A stretch of DNA of 64,000 nucleotides from the NCBI GenBank assembly GCA_012064385.1, contig QRDG01000068.1, forward strand, positions 1,311,349-1,375,348, in the 5' to 3' direction. The notes beneath the pieces are model-generated. The model searched no databases. It saw only the letters and a program-made list of their open reading frames with translations, and was not told the DNA's origin. How positions within the stretch are numbered: position 1 is the first letter of the stretch; each line of letters begins with the position of its first letter. Of the stretch, positions 10,871-19,957 are shown piece by piece. Position numbers and translations under genes: made by a program. The DNA is from Puccinellia tenuiflora (Eukaryota; Streptophyta; Magnoliopsida; Poales; Poaceae).

Positions 10871-11960
10871 CTATCATGTGCATTTGAGTCAGACCAACTA
10901 GTCATAGTAGCTACCACACAGATGGAAATAAAAATAAGCTGGTTTTAATTAACTAGATTGTCCATTTATTCTTATTGGTAGGTGCACTAAAAATATTGAG
11001 AGTAACAAAGACATATGCAAAATAGGGCTTGGCAATTACCGTGACATCTCTACCTGACATCCTTTGTACAGTCCCAGTTTCCAATGAGGCCAAAGCTTTG
11101 CTGACGGTACCACTCCCACACAGCAATGAAGCTATGCCATTGTTGCCAGTCTTTCTGTACCCTCTCGCACTTTCCAGTACCTAGTCCTCATAAACCTGCA
11201 TCCGTAATGCTAGCAAGGTCCAATAGAGTTAACTTGGAAAGCTGTGAGATGAATACCAGGCAAGAGTCTGCAATTCTCCTACGAATTCCAATGAGCGACG
11301 ATAGGGATGCACAAATATTCTACAGAATTGATGAACACGGCCACACGGGTCAAGCCAATGGAAAATGACACAGGAGTCTGACAAAGAAAAAGGGAAATTT
11401 GTACCTGCAGCCTGAACCTCTCCGGTGCCTTTGCTTTGTCGCGTCCCTGTTCTCCAACTCGCCGCGGCGGCTGTTCCAGAAAGCAAGACGTCTTGGCGTC
11501 TCCAAAATCGATCTCAGCTGCACATGGGGCGACTCACGTATTTAGGGATCTGATGGTACGCGAACGCGATGATCATCCCTTCGAGATGTCCTCGCACCCA
11601 ATCCTAACAATCGGAACCTAGCAGAGGAGATCGCATCGTGAGCCGGGTCACCGGTGAGAGCGGCGCTGCTCGCCGGCTGCTGAGCGAAACCTTGGGTGAG
11701 CGGAGAGAGGCGGCTAGGTTTTTGGGAGGTGATCGAGGACCGGAACTGCTGGGTACGGGCAGGAAGGAGCGGAACTGCTGGGTCGCATGAGTTTTAAAGG
11801 ATCCGCAATGTTTAGTGGGCTGGGCTCGTGAAGTCTTTCAACTGGGATCTGTATCACACAACGGATGTAGCTTGCAACATATAATGTCCGTATCTATAAT
11901 AAAATTTTGCAACAAATATTTAGGTCGTTGCTAGGTATGTATTGCAGTATGGGGGGTTTT
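10871..11960. other. CACTA right interior, possible captured gene pieces
   Basis: A/T-rich to about 11040, then mixed composition to 11800 with frames on both strands, none recognised. The region 11400-11800 is GC-rich and ends in the right subterminal motif cluster. The shape (gene-like base composition without a gene) fits gene-fragment capture by CACTA elements, but I cannot name a source. Confidence 0.3.
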
Positions 11961-12446
11961 GTTGTAGTGTGCTTTTGCCCTTTCCCTCGTGGTTTTCCAC
12001 CGAGTTATTCAGAGCCTTCTTTAGGACCTCCTCATACTGCGCGGCTCTTGCTTGCTCCGCGGCGACCGCAGAAGCAACCAGAGTCTCTGTGAGCTGTTGT
12101 TGCTCAGCGGAATGTCTGGTCTGCTCCGTGGCTTGATAGTTGGCTCTAGACATGCCAGACCCAGGTCAACCACCTGCTCCTCCTCATCAGACTCAAGATC
12201 GATGAAGGGAATGGGATCGGGAGCAATGGCCCGACGGACAGCATTGCTGCCCCTGCCCCTGCTCAAGCTCGGAGGAGTCCTGCTCGAGCGCCGAGGAGTC
12301 CTGCTCTCTCCTCCACCCTCGCTCGACTCAAGAAACCAAGGATAGGGGATGCGGCGGCGGCGGTTGGAGCTGCCGCCGCGACCGGGAGTGGAGCGGCCAC
12401 CACCACGAGCCATGGCAAGATCGCAGCACCGGGGCGTGGGTGGCAA

Positions 12447-12914
12447 GTAGAGAGGAAGAGGAGGTCAGTGGGCGATGTTGGTGCAATGGTAGAGGAAAAG
12501 GGATCATCTTCTAGGCATCTGCGTCCGGACCGGCAGTAATGGCCACCGCCGACAGGTGCATTGATTCGGCTCGGCAGACTGGCACAGACTAGGCAGGCAG
12601 AGATGGCAAGGCGGCGGAGTAGATGAGCGGCCAGGCCGAAAGCATAGGCGGCGATGCAGCCTTTTGCCGGCCAGGGGACACCGCCATTAAAGGCGCGCTA
12701 ATTCGGGGACGGCGAGCGGCATAGACACGCGCACGGGCACGACAAGCAGCATGGACGCGCACGAGCACGGCTGCATGCGCCCCTTCTCCAATGGTCCCAC
12801 TTGTAAGCTTTAAGTGGGGACGGCGCACGGGTGCATATACTCCTCCGTTGGTCCCACACGTGACATTCCCTCAAAAAACAAAAAGGTGCCACACGTGACA
12901 TACTTTAGTGCAGT
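12447..12914. promoter_or_regulatory. Upstream region of the MULE-1 minus-strand ORF
   Basis: GC-rich DNA between the start of the interrupted ORF and the right terminal repeat. If the ORF is transcribed from the terminal repeat inwards, as in other MULEs, this holds its leader. I see no clear TATA box. Confidence 0.25.
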
Positions 12915-13065
12915 AACGGTCAAACGAGGTTGACCCGACGGAAACGCACCGTTCGGCCGTCTTTGAGCCTCGAAAGAGCGAAGTGGGGTAAAGGCGAGGC
13001 TAACTAAGGAAGTGGGGTTAGAACGAGGAGAACTAAGAAAAGTGGGCCAGAGAAATAAAAAACCC
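12915..13065 (-). repeat. Right terminal inverted repeat of MULE-1
   Basis: Reverse complement begins GGGTTTTTTATTTCTCTGG and matches the left repeat at 4224-4370, including CTTAGTTCTCCTCGTT and TTTCCGTCGGGTCAA. It is followed directly by the target copy AATTATCCA at 13066-13074. Confidence 0.85.
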
Positions 13066-13254
13066 AATTATCCATGCACTACGTACTGCTACTTGTAGTA
13101 TAGTCAAACGAAGCCTGCAACAGTTGTGTACATTTGTATTAGCAGAAGCTTATTTCTTGAACTTGCATGCATGGGTAATTGCTTGTCTTGCGCAGTAAAC
13201 GGTTATTTCTGAGAGCAACTTATCCTCAAACTAGGCATGATGATCATGTATGTA

Positions 13255-14406
13255 CAGTGGCGGAGCCAGGAACTGGGACGAGGGGGGGGGGGGGGGGGGG
13301 GCGAACAGTAAAAAGTGTGGCACCGGCAAAAAAAATTTTGGACGACACATGTAATTCACAATTGTACGGAAAGAACAATGTAAATAAGTCGAAGTCTCAC
13401 AATATTATAGCTCACAAAATTTAGTGCTACAATTTCATATTGCATAAAGCACAACTACAAACTGACTACAAAGAACAAGAAAACTATATAAAGCTACATT
13501 TTGATAAGAAGATAGTACCATACCATTAAGTTGAATCCATGTTGGCAAGATGAAATCCTCGAGGAAGATGACCTTTACGGTTACTGTACGAATTGAATCC
13601 ATGTAGACAATTAGACATCAAAATTGAAGATAAAGGGGAAAAATCAACCTTTAGGCGTGCCCTCTTCCGTGCTGCCTCTTCTTGCTCAACCAATAGCGCT
13701 GCTTGGGCAGTCTCCTCTTCTTCTATTGCCTTCTCTTCTTCAAGCCAGGCAGCCTCCTCGTCGGAATCCATCGCTTCTAGCTATGGACTGCTACGATTGA
13801 CTCCCCATATGCAGTACTGCCCTTATGTAAAGATCCATAGCAAACAGTTATCAGCTTCTCAGATTACAAAAGTAAATAAGGTCCATAACAACTAGAACCT
13901 GAACGCTATCAAATGCACACCAAACTAGAGATCACTAATTGATTAAGCACAATCACTGATTTAGATTAAGCATCACTGCATCAGAGCTCATGGATCGGAA
14001 ACTCACAGTGCAGCTGTGCAGGACGCAGCGCAAGGCGGCGAGCTGCGGCAACTCGGGCAGGCGCCAGGCGGCGAGCTGTGCAGGCCTGCAGGCTGCAGGG
14101 GCGACCGGGCGAGGTGTGGGCGCGGCGAGCTGCGGGCGCGGACGCGAAGGCGCAGGTGCGGCGAGCAGCTGCAGTGTCGCGGGCGGCGGACGGGCGTGGT
14201 GGCGGCCAGTCAGTGGACACGGGCGGAGGATTGGGTAGGGTTTGACATTTTTTTCGCGTCTGGGAATGGGATGCCGGATGCATATACTGCGGATACCGAT
14301 TCGGCCGGCCTGAGACACTGCCTGAGACTATACCTATATTTTTTTTTTGGCCAAAAGTGAGCCGGGTCGATCGACCACCCTTGACCCCCTGCTGGCTCCG
14401 CCACTG
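13255..14406. mobile_element. Non-autonomous hAT element (CAGTGGCGGAGCC ends)
   Basis: Left end CAGTGGCGGAGCCAGG, right end in reverse complement CAGTGGCGGAGCCAGC, flanked by a perfect 8-bp duplication TGTATGTA (13247-13254 and 14407-14414). The element is 1152 bp and has a G-homopolymer at about 13284-13302, an A/T-rich middle, and a GC-rich half (14000-14240). No hAT transposase domain is visible. A possible first exon is on the minus strand at 13649-13771. Confidence 0.85.
13649..13771 (-). CDS. Possible first exon inside the hAT (acidic, helical)
   Basis: From the ATG at 13771 the frame encodes 41 residues beginning MDSDEEAAWLEEEKAI and ending ARKRARLK, followed at once by a GTTGAT splice-donor-like sequence. 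The acid-rich start and basic end are reminiscent of N-termini of several plant transposase-associated proteins, but no domain can be named and no second exon was found. It may be captured DNA. Confidence 0.25.
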
Positions 14407-14465
14407 TGTATGTATATAGTTTTTTGAACATTTTCTGTTATCTGCTTGTGATCCCATTTGAGGTA

Positions 14466-15551
14466 CTCCCTCCATTTTTGTATATAGGGCGCAGCTCCAA
14501 ATCCTTGATTTTTCAGAATAGGAGAGATCTAAGGCGTGTTTCATTAATCACAGAATTAATTGTGGCGTTTGGTGCATGCGGTGGTCTCTTTCCTTTCTCC
14601 TTCCAATTCTGCATGCAAGTGGGAACACGTCCGTTTTTGTTGAGGTGTAAATGGAGAAGGATTTGCATGCAGCAGCTTTTGATCTCCTTTTCACACCGCA
14701 TCCCCATTCCTTGGTGTATAAAAGTAGAGCCATTTGCTTTGCTATTCCTTGAACCAGCGAGGTGGAAGCCAAATGGAGAAGGAAGTTGAGGTTCATGGAG
14801 AAGGAGAGATGGAGGGCGTCCATGGAGAAGGAGAGGTGGAGGGCGTCCATGGAGAAGGAGAGGTAGAGGGCGAGGTGGACGCGGCGTCGAGACAACGTTG
14901 TTGGAGAAGGGTGTGGCTCGAAGCGAGCAGTGCCGATAGAGAACGACTGCATTGATCCGCGCCCGGTGAGCCCAAGAGGAGGAGGAGGAACTACTCCTGG
15001 TGGCGGCGATCTGGGTTGGAAAGCCACCCGCGAAAGCCCACGGAGGCCAAGTTGAGTAGGCCGGCGATCGGATCCACCTTGTTGCGGCGGCGCCATTGGA
15101 GTGAGATGGAGGAGAGAAGCAGAAGGATGCCTGTTCGTGTGCCTCCATATGCACTTCTATATAAAGAGAACACTGGCGGCGGGGAGGATCGGCGGGAGGT
15201 TTTGATCTCAGCGAAATTTTCGTTTGGAATTTGGCAGCGGGGAAGATCGGCGGGAAGTTTTGATCTCACGGAATTTTGTTGAGAGCTTTTGATGGAAACT
15301 GAGCGGGGGAGAAGGAACGAGTGCGGGAAGAAGAAGGAAAGGAAATTTTTTCGCTCGGAACGGTCTCCACCACTGCATGCGGTATGACGGCTCGTTTATT
15401 GGGCATGTGGATTACTAAGCGCTAACATAACGATTAGTTAGGCGCAGATCTGATATCCCGATGCTCCCACGCCTGTTATTTTCAGCCAATAGAAAAACAC
15501 CTTGGTCCCAGAGAATTGTGAGGTGCGCCCTTTAAATAAAAATGGAGGGAG
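14466..15551 (-). mobile_element. Mariner-like element, copy 1 (minus)
   Basis: Ends CTCCCTCCATTTTTGT in inverted orientation, flanked by TA duplications (14464-14465 and 15552-15553), as in Tc1/mariner and Stowaway elements. The 1086-bp body is a near-identical inverted copy of 15638-16718. Minus-strand frames up to 213 residues exist (14513-15154; alternative start at 15096 with MAPPQQGG...), with a TATA-like TTTATATAG upstream at about 15155-15170, but no D,D-D transposase motifs. A 26-bp unit (CTCCACCTCTCCTTCTCCAT...) repeats three times within the frame. It is probably a deletion derivative or carries foreign DNA. Confidence 0.8.
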
Positions 15552-15637
15552 TATCAAAGTTAAGAAAATTAAATTAATCTTTATCTTCCAATTTATTTCC
15601 GACTTCATACTTAATTATCCCAGAGATGTTATGCGTA

Positions 15638-16718
15638 CTCCCTCCATTTTTGTTTAAAGGGCGCACCTCACAATTCTCTGGGACCAAGGTGTTTTTCTAT
15701 TGGCTGAAAATAACAGGCGTGGGAGCATCGGGATATCAGATCTGCAACTAATCGTTATGTTAGCGCTTAGTAATCCACATGCCCAATAAATGAGCCGTCA
15801 TACCGCATGCAGTGGTGGAGACCGTTCCGAGCGAAATTTTCTCCTTTCCTTCTTCTTCCCGCACTCGTTCCTTCTTCCCCGCTCAGTTTCCATCAAAAGC
15901 TCTCGACAAAATTCCGTGAGACCAAAACTTCCCGCCGATCTTCCCCGCTGCCAAATTCCAAACGAAAATTTCGCTGAGATCAAAACCTCCCGCCGATCCT
16001 CCCCGCCGCCAGTGTTCTCTTTATATAGAAGTGCATATGGAGGCACACGAACAGGCATCCTTCTGCTTCTCTCCTCCATCTCACTCCAATGGCGCCGCCG
16101 CAACAAGGTGGATCCGATCGCCGGCCTACTCAACTTGGCCTCCGTGGGCTTTCGCGGGTGGCTTTCCAACCCAGATCGCCGCCACCAGGAGTAGTTCCTC
16201 CTCCTCCTCTTGGGCTCACCGGGCGCGGATCAATGCAGTCGTTCTCTATCGGCACTGCTGGCTTCGAGCCACACCCTTCTCCAACAACGTTGTCTCGACG
16301 CCGCGTCCACCTCGCCCTCCACCTCTCCTTCTCCATGGACGCCCTCCACCTCTCCTTCTCCATGGACGCCCTCCATCTCTCCTTCTCCATGAACCTCAAC
16401 TTCCTTCTCCATTTGGCTTCCACCTCGCTGGTTCAAGGAATAGCAAAGCAAATGGCTCTACTTTTATACACCAAGGAATGGGGATGCGGTGTGAAAAGGA
16501 GATCAAAAGCTGCTGCATGCAGATCCTTCTCCATTTACACCTCAACAAAAACGGACGTGTTCCCACTTGCATGCAGAATTGGAAGGAGAAAGGAAAGAGA
16601 CCACCGCATGCACCAAACGCCACAATTAATTCTGTGATTAATGAAACACGCCTTAGATCTCTCCTATTCTGAAAATCAAGGATTTGGAGCTGCGCCCTAT
16701 ATACAAAAATGGAGGGAG
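15638..16718 (+). mobile_element. Mariner-like element, copy 2 (plus)
   Basis: Same family as copy 1 in opposite orientation, 1081 bp, with CTCCCTCCATTTTTGT ends and TA duplications (15636-15637 and 16719-16720). The plus-strand frame 16089-16637 (182 residues, MAPPQQGGSDRR...) is nearly identical to that in copy 1, with only a few amino-acid changes, for example Trp for Ser in a CxLRATPFS segment. A TATA-like TTTATATAG lies near 16019. No known domain is visible in the frame. Confidence 0.8.
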
Positions 16719-16720
16719 TA

Positions 16721-17110
16721 TTTGCTTTGCAGCTGTTTTTAATTTCGGTGGTCGGTGGGACAGTGTGTGGCTATAAGCTCACATATAGACTCTTTATATA
16801 GAGCCACAGACATTGAGATGTAATGCGTACTTGCTGGGACATTGTCATAATTCGGGATCTAGATGGTTGGTGAGACATTGTGTGGCCATAAACTCACATA
16901 TGGTAGTACTCTTTATATATAGAGCCACGGAGACGGAGAAGAACACAGAATTACCACTGTTGAGAGCGAGATGACAAGATTTACTAGACAAGTTAGGCAT
17001 GTGAAGCATCAGGAAGTGTAACACATGATGTTGTTGCTCTGCTACATGATCTAGAAGGATACGTGTGGGAGAATGAGGATTTGGTGTTGGGCACAACCTG
17101 GGCAAAGACA
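16721..17110 (+). pseudogene. Decayed gene segment, copy A of a duplication
   Basis: This sequence matches 18250-18660 in blocks such as GGTGAGACA(T/G)TGTGTGG, ACTCTTTATATATAGAG and GGCATGTGAAG(C/T)ATCAGGAAGTGTAACA, and ends with GGGCACAACCTGGGCAAAG. About 130 bases are also duplicated inside it (16750-16815 against 16850-16930). No open frame survives here. Its continuation upstream (13075-13254, 14415-14463, 15554-15635) is broken up by mobile elements. Confidence 0.55.
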
Positions 17111-17149
17111 CTGCGAACTTGGGTAAGTCAACACTTTTGAATGGAGCTA

Positions 17150-17660
17150 CGTGTAGGGTAACCTTGTCAGGCGCGGATGTGGGGTGTAGCCCATCTGTAA
17201 ACCAGTCTCTTTTGGCGATCATGCCCCGCCACTCCTCAACCTTGTCACCTGCGAGAAAAACATGCTCTTTGGCTCACCATGACCGCAATCGATCAAGGCC
17301 ATTTTCACTAAGTAAGAGAGAAGTTTATAGTAAGTGTTTAAATAAAAAGCCTACTCTTGCGGCATAATATTATTCAACGCTTTGGCTCCCACATGAACCA
17401 CAAAACCGCCTCCATTTTGATTTTTGCAATAAGCATCGGGGCGATGGAAGACTTGTTCCTAAAGACGCGGGCGTTCTTTTCCAACCATATTTCCCGTGAG
17501 ACAAGCATTAATTGCAAGGCATACCAAAGCCTTTCTCGAGTCTCCCCTTTTGTGAGTCACCTCCATCCACCACTCCTTCAGTCCTTGACATAATCCATTG
17601 TAGCCCAAGCCAAGTCTTCAAGACTTCAACCATGCCATCAGGCCGCAAGGTGCCTGTAGC
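17150..17660 (-). pseudogene. LINE reverse-transcriptase tail fragment
   Basis: On the minus strand, broken frames read LGLQWIMSRTEG, then SREIWLEKNARVFRNKS and IKMEAVLWFMWEPKR, which resemble the C-terminal region downstream of reverse transcriptase in plant L1-type LINEs (the WxxWKERNxRxF-like motif). A frameshift and stops separate the pieces. It is a relic with no visible poly(A) boundary. Confidence 0.45.
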
Positions 17661-17678
17661 CCAACTATCAACTTGGAT

Positions 17679-17845
17679 CAGGGGCGGAGCCACACCCCAG
17701 GCAAAGGGGGCCATGGCCCGGGCTGTAGGATTTTTTTCCTACCTATATGTTAGTTAAATGGTTAATTTGACCCAGCAATTAGTCTAATTATGATGCTAAA
17801 TAAAATTCTGGCCCGGGGTTTGCTTCCATCCTGGCTCCGCCACTG
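17679..17845. mobile_element. hAT MITE, 167 bp
   Basis: Ends CAGGGGCGGAGCC and, in reverse complement, CAGTGGCGGAGCCAGG, with a perfect 8-bp duplication ACTTGGAT (17671-17678 and 17846-17853). The right end is the same as that of the 1.15-kb hAT at 13255-14406, so both belong to one family. It lies in LINE-derived sequence. Confidence 0.9.
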
Positions 17846-17883
17846 ACTTGGATGATGGTTTACTATCTGTTGCGATCGGCGTG

Positions 17884-18680
17884 GCTGGCCAATTGTCGAT
17901 GAGAAGGCAGTTTTGCCACCATTGACGAGGTGTTATCCATCTGATAATCAGCTATTTGTCTATGTACTGTAGATTTTACACACTTATAGCTCTACTCGAC
18001 AAACCCTGCAACATTTCTGTACATCAGTAATAGCAGAAGCTTAATTCTTGAACCTGCATGCATGGGGTAATTGCTTGTCTTGTGCAGTTAACTTTTATTT
18101 GCTTTTTTCGTTCTTCCTAACAGAAACTTATGCTCAAACTTCGTATGTTGAGCATGCATGTATATGTTAGTTCTTTGAACATCGGATGGTTTGTGTTATC
18201 TGCTTGTGATCCCATTTGCCATACGTATCAAAATTCACAAAACCAAATTAACCTGTAGCTTCTGATTTATTTTCAACTTCTTTGAACTTGATTAGTGAGT
18301 CACCTGTAGAATCTGATATACTTCATTATCTCTTATCCTAGAGATGCAATGCGTGCTTTTACTGCACAATTGTCATAATTCATAATCTAGATTGTTGGTG
18401 AGACAGTGTGTGGTCATAAGTCAACGTACACTCTTTATATATAGAGGTGCAGAGACGGGGAAGAACTCCAGGGTCAAAATACGAATTTCCCTTGGCACAT
18501 CTGGGAGCAAGATAACAAGCTTCACACGGTTTAAGGCATGTGAAGTATCAGGAAGTGTAACAAATGATGCCGCTGCTCAGCTACATGCTGAGGAATGGTA
18601 AGTCGGGGGAGAATGCGGATTGGATGCATGAAGGGCACAACCTGGGCAAAAAAAAGGGTAAGTGGGCGATGATTCCTTCA
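17884..18680 (+). pseudogene. Decayed gene segment, copy B of a duplication
   Basis: Matches, in order, the end of the 3942-4208 ORF, then 13075-13254, 14415-14463, 15554-15635 and 16721-17110, but lacks the mobile elements. A frame at 18460-18598 encodes RVKIRISLGTSGSKITSF and ACEVSGSVTNDAAAQLH, then TGGTAAGT, a plausible exon end and splice donor. I do not recognise the protein. It may be the first exon of a lost gene or a chance frame. Confidence 0.4.
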
Positions 18681-18689
18681 CCTGGAAGT

Positions 18690-19045
18690 GGTGGACGAAC
18701 AATGGGGTTTCTCTACCAGCTCAACGCACGCCATCATGTTCGAGGGCACGGTGGCACTGAGTGGACCGGCGCTTGTTTGGCAATCATTTGCACCAATGAG
18801 GTTTAAATTTCATGCGTAGCTGGCCCCATGCATGAGGGCGATGTTGGACAGCTGACAGGTTGATCCACCAATTGCAGGCCGTTTGCCCTCGGTTCGACGT
18901 CGGGCAACTCGTTCATCATGCTCGCGTTCGTTCCTTGATCCGGATCGACAGCGAATGGCTCGCGTGAGTGGATTGTCGTCGTAGACCTATGGGAGAGATT
19001 GACTAGGTTGCGTTTTTGTGTTGTTGTCCATCCCAAAGCCTGTGG
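18690..19045 (+). pseudogene. LINE fragment with reverse-transcriptase zinc-binding (zf-RVT) region
   Basis: Broken plus-strand frames read LSGPALVWQSFAP, KFHAWLAP, RRCWTADRLIHH and GLQAVCPRFDVGQL, the pattern of the zf-RVT domain that follows plant LINE reverse transcriptases (KFxxWLA...RCWTADRL..HGL). Several frameshifts are needed. No 3' poly(A) or target duplication was found. Confidence 0.5.
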
Positions 19046-19543
19046 GTTTCCTTCTAGCCTGGTGCTTGAGTTTGTAAAACGATTCCTATTTGCGTACAAT
19101 GGCGCGCGGATGGGTTTTTATCATTGTAGTCCATGATTATCTTGTTGCAGGATGCAGGTTTCCAGCCCACATGCCCCACCCTTTGCCTGAACTGCACCAC
19201 CAATAGCTCATGTTGCACTATCTTCATGTTGTACAAATGCGTCAGTATTCATAGTAAAGAAGACACCAGCTTGTTTCTCCTATCCGTTGGGACTTAACGA
19301 GCACTAAGTCAAGGAGATCAAAATTCCTTGCTGAAATTTGCTCCCTAGCCGTGTACGGACCTCACCGATATGTGCTAGGCTCTACATTCTCAACATTCAC
19401 CCTCTGACGCAGTTCCGGCAAATATACCCAACAGATTGTAATTGTTTGAACACATGATATGATACAGCAAAATAAAGAACAGTGGACATTCTCATTATAA
19501 AGATCACTGAAATAGGTTTACAGTTTTATGTATAATACTTCTT
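19046..19543. other. Unassigned sequence left of the Copia
   Basis: Mixed-composition DNA with no open frame, repeat or family that I recognise. It was contiguous with 24679 onward before the Copia insertion, so part of it may be 3' flank of the minus-strand HMG-box gene. Confidence 0.4.
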
Positions 19544-19548
19544 AAATT

Positions 19549-19712
19549 TGTTGGAAGTAATGTACTTATACGGTATAGGGCATGATGTAGTACATCACCC
19601 CTATACCGTACCCTCTTGTAATGCCACGGTGGAGGCTGTTTCCACCTATATATAACACGCAACCGACGCCCTCACGAGGAAATGTCATTACTTCAAACCC
19701 TAAAATCCAATA
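19549..19712 (+). repeat. Copia 5' LTR
   Basis: Starts TGTTGGAAGTAATG and ends AAATCCAATA. It contains an internal near-palindrome CGGTATAGGG...CCCTATACCG and a TATATATA box at 19647-19654 for transcription start in the short R region. The primer-binding site follows with no spacer. Confidence 0.9.
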
Positions 19713-19724
19713 TGGTATCAGAGC
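19713..19724 (+). promoter_or_regulatory. Copia primer-binding site
   Basis: TGGTATCAGAGC, complementary to the 3' end of plant initiator tRNA-Met, directly abuts the LTR. It is followed by a leader (19725-19957) of Pro/Arg-like CCG-rich sequence containing two copies of a CTGCCGCCGCTGCTGTAGAT block. Confidence 0.9.
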
Positions 19725-19957
19725 GGTTCTCTTCCGCGACGATCTAGCTGCCTACAACCCGCCGCCGCCGCCATCTCTCTGGCCGCCGCCGTAGTTCTCT
19801 ACCGCCGCCGCCCAAAACCAGGAAGCCCTGCCGCCGCTGCTGTAGATCCTACTGCCGCCGCCGCCCAAAGACCAAAATCCTGCCGCCGCTGCTGTAGATC
19901 CTACCGCCGCCGCTGCCCTACGATCAAAACACCAAAAACCCTGCCCCATCTTCCACA

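Larger units (their letters stand above)
6656..11969. mobile_element. Non-autonomous CACTA element
   Basis: The left end is CACTACAACAGGACCCC and the right end, reverse complemented, is CACTACAACAAAACCCCCC. A 3-bp duplication TGC flanks it (6653-6655 and 11970-11972), as expected for the CACTA superfamily. Subterminal regions repeat short AACGCA/GTTGCAA-type motifs (for example 6683-6820 and 11860-11935). After removing the nested SINE and hAT about 2.3 kb is left, which has no transposase, so it depends on another element. Confidence 0.9.
6612..12413 (-). pseudogene. MULE-1 cargo ORF split by the CACTA element
   Basis: The gene starts at the ATG at 12413 (MARGGGRSTPGRGG), passes an Arg/Ser/Pro-rich N-terminal part and an acidic motif FIDLESDEEEQ, then needs a one-base shift near 12155 to enter a Gln/Ala/Glu-rich helical, coiled-coil-like segment (SRANYQATEQTRHSAEQQQ). 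At 11973 it meets the CACTA insertion. When the CACTA and one TGC are removed, the frame continues without a break from GKGKS to KDPVEVSDDDDEW and a TAG at 6612-6614. So two lesions exist: the frameshift and the transposon. I do not recognise the family; an acidic, basic and coiled-coil make-up suggests a nuclear protein, but that is a guess. Confidence 0.6.
4224..13065. mobile_element. MULE-1: non-autonomous Mutator-like element, 8.8 kb with nested insertions
   Basis: The two ends are long imperfect inverted repeats starting GGGTTTTTTA, and the element is bracketed by a perfect 9-bp target duplication AATTATCCA (4215-4223 and 13066-13074), the duplication length of Mutator elements. Without the nested CACTA (6656-11969 plus one TGC) its own length is about 3.5 kb. 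No transposase is present. It carries two minus-strand ORFs of unknown function (5239-5664, and an interrupted one from 12413 to 6612) and a subterminal tandem array. Its ends share layout with MULE-2 (29192-50846), so a relative of that element could have moved it; this is inference. Confidence 0.9.

Noticed and set aside
4224..13065. MULE-1 as an autonomous element
   Set aside because: No MULE transposase domain is present in any frame of the 3.5 kb left after removing nested insertions.
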